Shown here: one piece after another, positions 27,277 through 36,332 of the stretch
How the letters are laid out: each line of letters starts with the position of its first letter
Position numbering within the stretch: the first letter of the stretch is position 1
Origin: Elusimicrobiaceae bacterium
GTDB taxonomy: Bacteria; Elusimicrobiota; Elusimicrobia; Elusimicrobiales; Elusimicrobiaceae
Assembly (NCBI GenBank): GCA_017618215.1
Contig: JAFZUQ010000006.1
Span: forward strand, 148,527-212,526
Length of the DNA: 64,000 nucleotides
Direction: 5' to 3'
Position numbers and translations under genes: made by a program
Notes under the pieces: model-generated
Databases searched by the model: none
Told to the model about the DNA's origin: nothing
What the model saw: the letters and a program-made list of their open reading frames with translations, nothing else

Positions 27277-27727
27277 TTTAGAATTTAATGAACAAATTAA
27301 ACTCTTTTCCTCACAAATAAAAGACTTTAAAACGCTAGAGGATAGGTTTGATAAAATATTAGTTCAAAAAAAGCGCAAATTTGAAGTACGGGATACTGGT
27401 TTTGAACAAGATTTTTTAAATTTTGCTTTAAACTTACAAAAATTTGCTTTTAATGTATATGATGCTATGCAAGAACTTCGCTTTAATTCTCTAAAAATTT
27501 TCCCTAATGAAGAAACCCTTACTTTAAAAGAACTTGCTATATCGTGTGAAGTATTTAATAATAACATAAGGAAATTTGATTCATTATTTAAAACTTTAGA
27601 TCCGCAAATTCCCGCTGCTTCACTAAATTTGAGATGGGGAATAATAGATATCGCCCACAAAGATTTCTTAAATTTGGAAAAGCAACTTACATCTTTAATT
27701 AAAGAGGTCAGGAAATATTATGAATAA
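27251..27727 (+). CDS. Small helical protein of unknown function
   Basis: 158 residues, predicted almost entirely helical (EFNEQIKLFSSQIKDFKTLE, FNNNIRKFDSLF, FLNLEKQLTSLIKEVRK), with no signal peptide or membrane segment. I recognise no family. It overlaps the histidine-kinase gene by 26 bases and the AI-2E transporter gene by eight, so it is translationally coupled to both. A four-helix phosphotransfer or kinase-partner role is imaginable, but no conserved phospho-His motif is evident. Confidence 0.65.
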   Translation: MIKNLKAFNLEFNEQIKLFSSQIKDFKTLEDRFDKILVQKKRKFEVRDTGFEQDFLNFALNLQKFAFNVYDAMQELRFNSLKIFPNEETLTLKELAISCEVFNNNIRKFDSLFKTLDPQIPAASLNLRWGIIDIAHKDFLNLEKQLTSLIKEVRKYYE

Positions 27728-28766
27728 GACTTCAAAACCCGCATCTGCACCAGTTAGCACTTATAATAGGATAAATACAATTTGCTTAACTATTATTGCC
27801 TCTGTATGCATAATACTTGCACTTATTTACACACGCACTATTTTGGTACCTTTAGTAATATCTGTTTTTATTTTTACGATGATCACCCCTCTCATTCGCT
27901 ACATTAAATATTTTACCCGTTGGCCGAAATGGCTTTGTGTTTTAATTGCGACAACTATTGTTTTAGTGCCTTTAGTGCTTATTATAATCTTTGTTGCAAA
28001 CTCCATATCAAACTTTGCGCAAGAAGCATTGACTTACCGTGTCAAATTGCTTGAAGCTTTGAACCATTTCACTGCTTTTTTAAAGAGTTTAAAAATACCT
28101 GTCCCGGAAGAAATGCTTAATTTTACAAGCATAAGGGAGGTTTTATCAGTTCCACATTACGGGAAATTTTTGAAAGGTGTAGGTTCGGGTGCCATGACAT
28201 TTATTTCCTATTCCTTTCTGATTTTTATTTTCTTATTCTTTATGTTACTCGGTAGCGGACGCACAAAAATTACCAATGACCTGCTTAAAGAAATACAGAA
28301 TAAAGTTTCCGCTTACTTATACATTCATATCATAATGTCTATAATAACCGGTGTCTGTGTTTGGGTAGTTTATGCCTCTTGCGGACTTGACTTGGCAATA
28401 ATGTTTGCTGCCTTAACCGTTCTTCTTAATTTCATACCTAATCTCGGCTCGGTTCTGGCGGTTATTATACCGATGCCTATTGCTTATTTGCAATTCGGCT
28501 GGGGCATAAAATTTATTCTTATTTTGTTAATTCCGTCAATTATCCAATTTGTTTTGGGCAGTCTTATTGAGCCAAAAATTTTGGGGGACGGTGTAGATTT
28601 ACATCCTGTTGCAGTAATAGGTTCCTTGATTTTTTGGGGCCTTGTTTGGGGCATACCGGGTGCATTTATGGCTGTTCCTATGACAGCAGCGCTTCGCATT
28701 GTTCTTGCAAAACTCGAACCAACAAGAATATTCGCGGAACTTTTATCCGGTAGATTACCAAAATAA
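27720..28766 (+). CDS. AI-2E family transporter
   Basis: 348 residues with about eight membrane helices and the family signatures LAIMFAALTVLLNFIPNLGSVLAVIIP, EPKILGDGVDLHPVAVI and WGIPGAFMAVPM. Members export autoinducer-2 or act as sodium/proton antiporters; which applies here cannot be told. It overlaps the previous gene by eight bases and ends the PTS-linked operon. Its last codons (GRLPK-stop) recur at 30266-30283. Confidence 0.9.
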   Translation: MNKTSKPASAPVSTYNRINTICLTIIASVCIILALIYTRTILVPLVISVFIFTMITPLIRYIKYFTRWPKWLCVLIATTIVLVPLVLIIIFVANSISNFAQEALTYRVKLLEALNHFTAFLKSLKIPVPEEMLNFTSIREVLSVPHYGKFLKGVGSGAMTFISYSFLIFIFLFFMLLGSGRTKITNDLLKEIQNKVSAYLYIHIIMSIITGVCVWVVYASCGLDLAIMFAALTVLLNFIPNLGSVLAVIIPMPIAYLQFGWGIKFILILLIPSIIQFVLGSLIEPKILGDGVDLHPVAVIGSLIFWGLVWGIPGAFMAVPMTAALRIVLAKLEPTRIFAELLSGRLPK

Positions 28767-28865
28767 AAATTAATATAAAAATAAACCTTTTTGTTTCATA
28801 AATCAGGGACTTTAGGCCCTTGTTGTCTGCTTAAAAAACTATTAAAATTATACTAAGGAATATTT

Positions 28866-30239
28866 ATGATAAAAAAAATAATAACCGGTATAATGAGTGC
28901 GACATTGTGGTTCTGTGTTTATTTTCCGGCTTCGGCGCAGCAAAATTATCCCATTAAAGATACAGAATTTGCACGTAGGACAAATTATAAACCTATAAGC
29001 AAAGGAAATTTCCGTTTTCCTTCAACTCAAGAAGCGCTTGAAGTATTTGAACAAGGCAGGAAAATGCTTTCCCATATGCTAAATACCGAATCTTCACAAA
29101 AAATCACTCCTAAGCACATTAATTTTGATACTATACACAATTTCTCTGATTCACTTAATGTACAACATAAATATTATCAAGACTCAATTCAAACATCTTT
29201 GAATCAGGCACAAGCCGATCAAGATTTTAAACACTATCAAAATTTTTATAAACAAATCATATGGAAAGAAGACGGTACCCCCGATTTAACCAAAGTCGCA
29301 ACACTCAAATCCTATTTGGCTTTTTATAATTTAATACATAATAATGGTAAACCGTCCAGATTACAAATAGGCCGAATAGATGAGCATTTTCCGTTACTCG
29401 GAATTAATGCCGATGCTTTTGCTGAATTACAACAAAAATTCGGCAATAATGATGCTTATTTATGGTTTACATATGAACTTTATTATATTGCCGGTATGGA
29501 TTATATAATTCTTTCGGAAGATGCACATCAAGCTGATGAAATCGCTAAACAAATCTTATATAGTAAATTGCAGAAATATGGTATTACACAAAAAGAAACT
29601 GATAAATGGATTGAATTTGCTACAACTTGGAAGAGTTATGAATATTTCCCGGATGCAGCAAGAGCTGCAACAATAACTATTGCTTATGAAGGGAACTGGT
29701 ACTATACAATGTTCTTACGTCCAAATATTCCACCAACTTTAGAAGGAAGGCCATATAATCCAATTGCTCTTGTCGCACTACATGAATTGCAACATATAAA
29801 AGATTATTTCCCCGGTATAATATATACAAAATTTTCTTTGAATGAATTGCCCACTTCTTTAATAGAATTAGTTACTGCAGATGATATTTACCGTCAAATT
29901 CATAATATCCCCTACAATCAACCGATAGCATACAAACATAAAAGTGACTTTTTGGGCATAAATTTAGCGGAAATAGCCGGGTTTTTTAGAAATCTTTCTA
30001 AAAAATATAATACAGATAATTATGCCGAACTTTTACTTAAACCGGAAGCAACTAAATATATCGAAGATAGTTATAATAAATTTGCGGAAAATGCTATAAC
30101 GTGGAAATTGGAAAACAGTGGAACAGCATCAAATACAATATCACGGGAAGATAAACAAGTATTAGGTAGAAAATCAATACACTCATCTTTAGAAAAAATC
30201 TTCAAAGATACAATACGAGACAGTATTTTCCCACACTAA
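28866..30239 (+). CDS. Secreted protein with HExxH motif, possible metalloprotease
   Basis: 457 residues with a signal peptide (about 1-24, cleavage after ASA). The first half is helical and rich in Gln, Lys and aromatic residues. At His306 the motif HELQH sits in a hydrophobic setting (LVALHELQHIKDYF), the classic zinc-binding HExxH of gluzincin-type peptidases. A possible third ligand Glu lies about 22 residues later in IELVTADD. I recognise no named family. AAGGAA precedes the ATG. The gene appears monocistronic. Confidence 0.65.
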   Translation: MIKKIITGIMSATLWFCVYFPASAQQNYPIKDTEFARRTNYKPISKGNFRFPSTQEALEVFEQGRKMLSHMLNTESSQKITPKHINFDTIHNFSDSLNVQHKYYQDSIQTSLNQAQADQDFKHYQNFYKQIIWKEDGTPDLTKVATLKSYLAFYNLIHNNGKPSRLQIGRIDEHFPLLGINADAFAELQQKFGNNDAYLWFTYELYYIAGMDYIILSEDAHQADEIAKQILYSKLQKYGITQKETDKWIEFATTWKSYEYFPDAARAATITIAYEGNWYYTMFLRPNIPPTLEGRPYNPIALVALHELQHIKDYFPGIIYTKFSLNELPTSLIELVTADDIYRQIHNIPYNQPIAYKHKSDFLGINLAEIAGFFRNLSKKYNTDNYAELLLKPEATKYIEDSYNKFAENAITWKLENSGTASNTISREDKQVLGRKSIHSSLEKIFKDTIRDSIFPH

Positions 30240-30265
30240 AAAACTCGTTTTCCAAATTGTTTTTA

Positions 30266-30283
30266 GGCAGATTACCGAAGTAA
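30266..30283 (+). pseudogene. Possible 3' remnant of a second AI-2E transporter gene
   Basis: These 18 bases would encode Gly-Arg-Leu-Pro-Lys-stop, the same as the last codons of the AI-2E gene (28749-28766). The three differing bases are all synonymous third positions, and a few following bases also match. It may be the tail of a lost tandem copy. The match is short and chance cannot be excluded. Confidence 0.25.
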
Positions 30284-30300
30284 AAATTATTGTAGAAAAC

Positions 30301-31206
30301 TTAATTTAAATTCTTCCAGGCATCTAAGAAATCTTTCGGCGGTTTAACCTCAAAACACTCTTGACGATGAGTAATCGGATTCTTAAATTTGATTTTACGC
30401 GCATGTAACATTAAACGCGGTGCCGTTGCACCTTTATAAAGCCAATCGCCCAATACAGGGCAGCCAAGCCAATTTAAATGCACGCGCAGTTGATTAGTAC
30501 GCCCTGTTATGGGATGTAATTCTACCCAATAAAATTTACTTTTTTGTTGCTTAACTTTAAATTCAGTTAATGCTTCACGCCCGACAGGTGAGGCTTTAAT
30601 TCTACCACCTGCTTCACGCCCTATAGGAACATCAATTAACCCTTCCTTTTGAGGCATTTCACCGCAACATATTGCATTATAAGTTTTATGAACTTCGCGG
30701 TTTGCAAACATTTCCGTCATAGCACTTTGGAAACGCTCGTTTTTTGCAACAAGCATTATTCCGCTTGTTTCTTTATCAAGACGATGAACAAGGCCAAGGC
30801 GTGGCATATTTTTATCAAAATTAGCAGGTGGGTTTGCATAAATCGCAGAAACCAAAGTTTCTTCAGAAGCAAAAAGTACTGTTTTATTTTCTTCCCACGC
30901 AGAACTTTGAGGATGTACCAAAAGGCCGGCAGGTTTATTAATTACAAAAAAATTCTTGTCTTCAAAAATAATTAAATCTTTAATATTTAGGGTATTTTTT
31001 ACTGAAGGCCAAGTTATCTTTATTTCATCATTTTCTTCTAAAGAATAGGACGGTTTAACCGCTTTACCGTTAACGGTGATTTGCCCTTTTTTAATAAGAT
31101 TTTGTATTAAATTCCTTGAGTGTTCTGGGTAATTTTCCGTCACAAAAATATCAAGCCTTTCAACCCTAACCTCGCTATATTTTAAGGTATCTTGTTTCTC
31201 TTTCAT
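30301..31206 (-). CDS. rluD: Ribosomal large-subunit pseudouridine synthase, RluD-like
   Basis: 301 residues. An N-terminal S4 RNA-binding domain (about 13-65) is followed by the RluA/RluD catalytic domain. The motif HRLDKETSG carries the catalytic Asp. Downstream family motifs PITGRTNQLRVHL and PVLGDWLYKG are present. It converts uridines to pseudouridine, most likely in 23S rRNA; RluC-type specificity is possible. It overlaps the lgt stop by four bases and is the last gene of the phosphohexomutase-eno operon. Confidence 0.9.
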   Translation of the reverse strand: MKEKQDTLKYSEVRVERLDIFVTENYPEHSRNLIQNLIKKGQITVNGKAVKPSYSLEENDEIKITWPSVKNTLNIKDLIIFEDKNFFVINKPAGLLVHPQSSAWEENKTVLFASEETLVSAIYANPPANFDKNMPRLGLVHRLDKETSGIMLVAKNERFQSAMTEMFANREVHKTYNAICCGEMPQKEGLIDVPIGREAGGRIKASPVGREALTEFKVKQQKSKFYWVELHPITGRTNQLRVHLNWLGCPVLGDWLYKGATAPRLMLHARKIKFKNPITHRQECFEVKPPKDFLDAWKNLN

Positions 31207-31952
31207 TTTTCTTTTCTCTTAAATAAAAATACTGAAATAACTATTAAAATTATAGCAATTATTTGTGAGGGCGAAAAGCCAAATAAACCTGCCCCCCTAT
31301 CGTCAAACCTAAAATATTCAAGCGCAAAACGGATAATACCATAACCAAACAAATATCCGGCAAAAATTATACCTTTTTTGTGCGGCCGATTATAAAAATA
31401 ATAAAGCACGAAAAACAAAATCAGCACCGCAAAACTTTCCATAAGCTGAACGGGATAAAGGCCCACATTATGTAAATGCTCCGGTACTAAACTTTGCGGA
31501 TTTGTATATTTTACAGCCAAAAAATTATGTGAAATTTTACCGTAACAACACCCTGCCAAAAAACAACCAATACGCCCGATTGCATGCCCAAGTGCGAGCG
31601 GAACGGCAAAAAAATCAAGCGCCGGTAAAATTGAGTACTTATACTTTCTAAGCCAAATATAACCAGCTACAAATCCACCTGTTAACCCCCCATAAAAAAC
31701 AAAACCGTAGCGGATTTTCTCTATTAAACTTGAAGCAATAAAACTGTCAAAATTAAACCAAATAAAGAAAATTTTACCTCCGATTAATGCACCTATAATT
31801 ATCCAAAAAATTAGATCAAAAATTTTATCCTTACCCAAACCAAGTTTTTCTTGTTGCTTATTGCAATAATAAAGCCCCACAGCATAAGCAAGAGCCGTCA
31901 TTATTCCGTAAGACGGTATAGAAAAACCAAAAATATGGATAAATGGGTGCAT
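31203..31952 (-). CDS. lgt: Prolipoprotein diacylglyceryl transferase
   Basis: 249 residues with about seven membrane helices. The family signature HAIGRIGCFLAGCCYGK is present, along with SYGIMTALAY near the N-terminus and GLYPVQLMES. It attaches a diacylglyceryl group to the lipobox Cys of prolipoproteins, such as those encoded at 11971 and 56136. GGAGG lies nine bases before the ATG, which overlaps the preceding stop by one base. Confidence 0.93.
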   Translation of the reverse strand: MHPFIHIFGFSIPSYGIMTALAYAVGLYYCNKQQEKLGLGKDKIFDLIFWIIIGALIGGKIFFIWFNFDSFIASSLIEKIRYGFVFYGGLTGGFVAGYIWLRKYKYSILPALDFFAVPLALGHAIGRIGCFLAGCCYGKISHNFLAVKYTNPQSLVPEHLHNVGLYPVQLMESFAVLILFFVLYYFYNRPHKKGIIFAGYLFGYGIIRFALEYFRFDDRGAGLFGFSPSQIIAIILIVISVFLFKRKEK

Positions 31953-32578
31953 TAAAGCATATCCTCCAAAAGTTTAGGGTTCTCCTTAGCCATTTTTAAA
32001 TAAGGGTTTGTGGAAAGTTCTTGCCCAATCGTGCTTTTAAATCCTTCTTCACGACCATAAGAATGCCCTGAATAAATTATTGTATCTCCTGGCAATTCGC
32101 TCAACATAACCAAACTCTTGATTAAACTTTCAGCATTGGCACCTGGCAAATCGGTTCTGCCTACCGAGTTAACAAATAAAGTATCCCCAGTAAAGATGAT
32201 ATTACCTATCTTAATGCAAACAGAACCACGCGTATGCCCAGGAGTTAAAAGAATATCTATATTTAAACCTGCAAATTCAAATTTCTTAGGTGCTTTATAA
32301 GTGCTAATTAAATTAATCGGCAAAGAACAAAAGGCTTCATCTTTTTCCTCGAGATAACCTTTCAAATCATATTTTTGAAGAAATTTATCTGCATCAGTCA
32401 TATGATCCTGATGGGCATGAGTAAAAAATACTGCAATCGGTTTTAATTTTTTATTTTCCAAAAAATTACAAATTGCAGGAATATCCCAAGAAGGGTCAAT
32501 TAAAATTGCCTGTTCCTGATTTTCAATAACATAAGTACAATTGAACATCGGTCCTAACAGAAGTGTATATACTTTCAT
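31952..32578 (-). CDS. MBL-fold hydrolase, glyoxalase II-like
   Basis: 208 residues. The binuclear metal site is intact: THAHQDHMTD (HxHxDH), TPGHTRGS, FTGDTLF and YSGHSYG. The arrangement fits glyoxalase-II-type thioester hydrolases of the YcbL group, which are common in bacteria without glutathione. The true substrate is unknown. The ATG overlaps the ftsB stop by four bases. Confidence 0.88.
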   Translation of the reverse strand: MKVYTLLLGPMFNCTYVIENQEQAILIDPSWDIPAICNFLENKKLKPIAVFFTHAHQDHMTDADKFLQKYDLKGYLEEKDEAFCSLPINLISTYKAPKKFEFAGLNIDILLTPGHTRGSVCIKIGNIIFTGDTLFVNSVGRTDLPGANAESLIKSLVMLSELPGDTIIYSGHSYGREEGFKSTIGQELSTNPYLKMAKENPKLLEDML

Positions 32579-32856
32579 TTTTTTATCCTAAATTCTATTT
32601 CCCCTTCACGCGCCATGTTGTAATTAATACGGGCTTCTTCTTCCAAGAAGAATCTGTCACCTGAAAGGATTTTATTATATTCGGCGTTTAATTCTTCATA
32701 CTCAGAGTCTAATTGAGTAATTTTTTCATTCAGCCTTCGCATTTTTAGTGAATTATGAAGCAATGCAAAAAAACTATCATTAAAAACCAATACCGCTATT
32801 AAAATAGCAAGGAGAATTAAAAGAACACTCTTTTTATTTCTAAATATTTTTATCAT
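32575..32856 (-). CDS. ftsB: FtsB/DivIC-like septum protein
   Basis: 93 residues: a short cytoplasmic start, one membrane helix (about 10-30), then a periplasmic coiled coil (about 38-65) and a small C-terminal part (FFLEEEARINYNMAREGE), the layout of FtsB/DivIC. It links FtsQ and FtsL in the divisome; the matching ftsQ is at 43089. Location directly after eno is common for this family. It overlaps the eno stop by one base. Confidence 0.85.
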   Translation of the reverse strand: MIKIFRNKKSVLLILLAILIAVLVFNDSFFALLHNSLKMRRLNEKITQLDSEYEELNAEYNKILSGDRFFLEEEARINYNMAREGEIEFRIKK

Positions 32857-34121
32857 TATCTCTTAAAGTAACAAGCATATTTTGCTTTTTTACCTAACTC
32901 CTCTTCAATTTCAAGCAGTCTGTTATATTTTGCCGTCCTTTCCGCACGTGCTGGCGCACCTGTTTTAATTGCGCCGGCATTTAATGCTACGGCAAGATCT
33001 GCTATAAAAGTATCTTCCGTTTCACCTGAACGATGGGAGATTATCGGTAAATAACCAGCTTGTTTTGCTATTTTTATGACTTGCACAGTTTCCGAAACTG
33101 TGCCTATTTGATTTAATTTTATCAAAATTGAATTTGCTACTTTACCTATTATACCTTGCTTAAGACGAATAGGATTTGTAACAAATAAATCATCCCCAAC
33201 AATATTCAATTTTTTACCAAGTTCTTTTGTAAGGTATTGCCAAGCAGGCCAAGCATCTTCCTGCAAAGGATCTTCCAAAGAAATTAAAGGATATTTTTTT
33301 ACCCAATTTTTGTAAATTTGGGTAAGCCCTTTATAATCAAGTTTTTTACCTTCAAAATAATAAATTCCGTTTTTAAAAAATTCGCTTGAAGCGGCATCTA
33401 AAGCAATTTGAATCTTCGGATAACCCGCCTTTCTTGAAGCATCTACTAATATTTTTAAAGCATCTTCATGCTTTTTTATTTTCGGTGCGAAACCGCCTTC
33501 ATCACCAACAGCGATACTCAATTTTTTACTTGCAAGCAAAGCTTTTAAAGTATGATAAGTTTCACTTGCAGCACGAAGTGCATCTTTAAAAGTTTTAGCA
33601 AAACCTGGTACTATCATAAATTCCTGAATATCTAGCCCGCTGTCAGCATGCTTACCGCCATTAATAATGTTTAGCATAGGTACAGGTAAAAGATATTGCT
33701 TTTCCCTAATATTATAAACTTGTCTTAAGTACTTATAAAGCGGCATATTTTTGCTTGCAGCCCCAGCACGCAAAACTGCCATGGAAATACCCAAAATAGC
33801 ATTTGCGCCATAAGTAGTTTTACTAGCGCTACCATCTAATTTTAAAAGTTCTTTATCAATTTCTAAAACATTTTTAAAGTTGCGGTTAACTAAATGCTTT
33901 TTTAATTTTTCTACATTTTTCTTAGCTTTTAAAACTCCCTTACCAAGAAAACGATTTTTATCTTTATCCCGAAGTTCAAGAGCCTCGTGGGAACCTGTTG
34001 AAGCGCCGCTTGGAACACTTGCAACACCTGTAAATCCCCCTCTCAAAATAACAGTTGTTTTAAGTGTCGGAAACCCGCGCGAATCTAAAATCTCGCGCGC
34101 ATAAATATCTTTGATTTTCAT
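32856..34121 (-). CDS. eno: Enolase
   Basis: 421 residues, normal length. Key segments are SGASTGSHEALELRD, AVGDEGGFAPK (catalytic Glu), the Mg ligands in IALDAASSEF, SLEDPLQEDAW and GDDLFVTN, and the signature LIKLNQIGT followed by SHRSGETED. It converts 2-phosphoglycerate to phosphoenolpyruvate, the phosphate donor for the PTS encoded at 21677. GGGGG before the ATG is the ribosome site. It lies 16 bases after the phosphohexomutase. Confidence 0.98.
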   Translation of the reverse strand: MKIKDIYAREILDSRGFPTLKTTVILRGGFTGVASVPSGASTGSHEALELRDKDKNRFLGKGVLKAKKNVEKLKKHLVNRNFKNVLEIDKELLKLDGSASKTTYGANAILGISMAVLRAGAASKNMPLYKYLRQVYNIREKQYLLPVPMLNIINGGKHADSGLDIQEFMIVPGFAKTFKDALRAASETYHTLKALLASKKLSIAVGDEGGFAPKIKKHEDALKILVDASRKAGYPKIQIALDAASSEFFKNGIYYFEGKKLDYKGLTQIYKNWVKKYPLISLEDPLQEDAWPAWQYLTKELGKKLNIVGDDLFVTNPIRLKQGIIGKVANSILIKLNQIGTVSETVQVIKIAKQAGYLPIISHRSGETEDTFIADLAVALNAGAIKTGAPARAERTAKYNRLLEIEEELGKKAKYACYFKR

Positions 34122-34137
34122 AATACCCCCGTATTAA

Positions 34138-35619
34138 CTATGATAAGTTTGCAATTATTTTTTTAGCCTCAGAGATCAAAACATCCGGTAGTTTCGGATC
34201 TTTTGCTTCGGCATAAATTCTTATCAAATTCTCTGTACCTGAAGGACGCAAAGCAAGCCACGCACCATTTTTTAATATAAATTTAAAGCCATCACTTTGG
34301 TCTATACGCCACACAGACATTTTATTTATTGATAAAGGTGGCCTTAAATTTAGCTTTTCCATAATCTGCATTATTTCAACAGCTTTTTTGGGGATACTGA
34401 CTTTTTTATCATAGCAGGGTTTATATTTTTTATAAAAATCTTTAAATATTTGTTTTAGATTTTTACCGCTCATGGCAATCATTTCAAGCACAAGCATGCA
34501 AGCCAAAATACCGTCTTTATCAGGTGTATTACCAGCAAGCGCTATTCCGCCGGATTCTTCTGCGCCAAAAACATACTGCCCGCTTATCATAAGTTCATTA
34601 ATATATTTAAAACCTACAGGGGTTTCCCTAACGGTCATACCATGATTTTTAGCGACTTCATCAATTAAATTTGTCGTTATTAAACTGCGGCAAACACGCC
34701 CCTGCTGTTTACGCTGTGTTATAACATGTTCAAGTAAAACAGGTGCGATTTGGTTTGGGGAAATCCATTCCCCGTCCGGCCCAATGATACCGAATTTATC
34801 ACAATCGGTATTACAGGCAATGCCAAGATGTAATTTTTTGTTTACAACAAGTTTACTTAAATCTTTTAAAGATACAGGCCCAGCATTGGGAACAGTGCCC
34901 CCAAATAAAACATCACGGCCTTCGTTAATGCCATATATTTCAACGCCTCCGATTTTAGCTAAAAATTCACGGAAATAATTATCAGCAGTGCCGAAAAGAG
35001 GATCTATGCCTATTTTCAATTTTGCTTTTTTAATAGCCTTGACATTTATAAAAGACATTAAGTGTTTTAGATATTCGTCCCTGAAATTTTGTTCTGTTAC
35101 TGCAGCATTTTTGTAACCGAATTCAGTTATAGAACGGGTTACCATATTAGCAGGCGGTGTCTTTGCTTCAATATCAGCAACTACTTCATTATTTGCTATA
35201 CCGCCGTAATAAGAAATCCATTTAAGACCGTTTTGTGTATATTCACCTTCACTAGCGGTTATAACAACAGCACCGATTGCGCCCTCTTTTAAAACAGCCC
35301 ATTCGGCAACAGGTGTCGGTAAAGGGTATTTTGCGCGGCGTACGGTAATGCCTTTTGTAGTTAAAACATCACACACAACATCAGCAAGATTTTGGGACAT
35401 AAAACGCGTATCCCCGCCAACTAAAACCAGCGGACGTTTAAATTTTAAGCCCCTTTCTGCTAAATGTTTTCTATATCCTTCGCCTTCAAAACCGTAGTAA
35501 GAATTTGTAAAAATATGTTCAGCAATAGCACAAGCCAAACGATATATATTGTGGGCGGTTACTGTTTCACCCAAAGTACCGCGAAACCCGGCGGTTGAAA
35601 ATTTTAAATCTGTTGCCAT
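34138..35619 (-). CDS. Phosphohexomutase (phosphoglucomutase/phosphomannomutase family), divergent
   Basis: 493 residues with the four domains of the family. Recognisable parts are STAGFRG near residue 8, the catalytic loop TASEGE at 121-126 (Ser123), the metal loop NTDCDKFGI, the sugar loop GAEESGG and the phosphate loop RPSGTENLIR. The usual catalytic loop is TASHNP and the usual metal loop starts DPDxDR, so both are altered, although the phospho-Ser is kept. It probably interconverts hexose 1- and 6-phosphates. GAGG precedes the ATG, and a good promoter lies upstream. Confidence 0.85.
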   Translation of the reverse strand: MATDLKFSTAGFRGTLGETVTAHNIYRLACAIAEHIFTNSYYGFEGEGYRKHLAERGLKFKRPLVLVGGDTRFMSQNLADVVCDVLTTKGITVRRAKYPLPTPVAEWAVLKEGAIGAVVITASEGEYTQNGLKWISYYGGIANNEVVADIEAKTPPANMVTRSITEFGYKNAAVTEQNFRDEYLKHLMSFINVKAIKKAKLKIGIDPLFGTADNYFREFLAKIGGVEIYGINEGRDVLFGGTVPNAGPVSLKDLSKLVVNKKLHLGIACNTDCDKFGIIGPDGEWISPNQIAPVLLEHVITQRKQQGRVCRSLITTNLIDEVAKNHGMTVRETPVGFKYINELMISGQYVFGAEESGGIALAGNTPDKDGILACMLVLEMIAMSGKNLKQIFKDFYKKYKPCYDKKVSIPKKAVEIMQIMEKLNLRPPLSINKMSVWRIDQSDGFKFILKNGAWLALRPSGTENLIRIYAEAKDPKLPDVLISEAKKIIANLS

Positions 35620-35652
35620 AATAGACCTCTAAAATTGTAAATTATCCCCTAG

Positions 35653-35681
35653 AGTATATTAAATTACGAGATAAAATGCAA
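35653..35681 (-). promoter_or_regulatory. Promoter of the phosphohexomutase-eno-lgt operon
   Basis: On the minus strand TTGCAT is followed after exactly 17 bases by TATACT, with the expected start about 25 bases before the ATG at 35619. It lies directly after the flavin-reductase stop codon, separating the two units. Confidence 0.7.
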
Positions 35682-35685
35682 TAGG

Positions 35686-36219
35686 CTATTTATTCACAAA
35701 ACGAGTGTTAACAATTTCAGCCACATATATTGTGTGAGTATCGCCATCATGATACCAGGTATCATTGACGATTTCATCCAGGTCAGAGAGTTTTATCTCT
35801 GTCCGGTAAAGAACCATACATTCATAATGTAAACCGGGCATATCAAGGCAGGGTGTATTAATTTTTTCACTTTCAAGCAATTTTAATCTTTGTGTATCAA
35901 ATTTATTTTCATCTTTACCAGAAACGGTACCGCAGTAGGCAAGTTCCTTTTGTTTATCACAGTTTAAAGGAACTGAAATGGTAAATTCTTTAGAGCCGTC
36001 AATTAAGCCTTTTGTATAACGGCTTTTGCGAACTAAAACCGTCATAACAGGTTTGCTCCAAATCATACCAATTTGAGCCCACCCGATAGTCATAACATTA
36101 TTTTCTCCGGCATATTGCGTAGTTAAAAAAGCCCCTTTGTTTAACTGTGCCAAAAAATCTGAGATACCATAATCGTATGCAACATTTTTAATTTTTGTTT
36201 TATTGTTATCCTTTTCCAT
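35686..36219 (-). CDS. Flavin reductase-like FMN-binding protein
   Basis: About 177 residues from ATG 36219, chosen because AGGGGG lies just before it; the frame stays open to 36255 without a better site. The flavin-reductase split-barrel fold is indicated by GAFLTTQYAGENNVMTIGWA, KPVMTVLVRKSRYT and KEFTISVPLN. Such proteins (flavoredoxin group) bind FMN and reduce it or pass electrons in anaerobes. It lies between the promoter of the eno operon and the SWIB gene and seems to stand alone. Confidence 0.85.
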   Translation of the reverse strand: MEKDNNKTKIKNVAYDYGISDFLAQLNKGAFLTTQYAGENNVMTIGWAQIGMIWSKPVMTVLVRKSRYTKGLIDGSKEFTISVPLNCDKQKELAYCGTVSGKDENKFDTQRLKLLESEKINTPCLDMPGLHYECMVLYRTEIKLSDLDEIVNDTWYHDGDTHTIYVAEIVNTRFVNK

Positions 36220-36280
36220 AATTCCCCCTATCAAATACCTTACCATTATAGTCATTTTACATTATTTTTGTTTTATAGGC

Positions 36281-36320
36281 AAAAAATACCCCCCAAAGGT
36301 ATTTTACCAACGGGGGGATG
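36281..36320 (-). terminator. Intrinsic terminator after the SWIB gene
   Basis: Six C residues pair with six G residues, with an inner GGTA/TACC stem, and a T run follows on the minus strand. It lies 13 bases past the SWIB stop. Confidence 0.75.
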
Positions 36321-36332
36321 GAATTAAACAAA

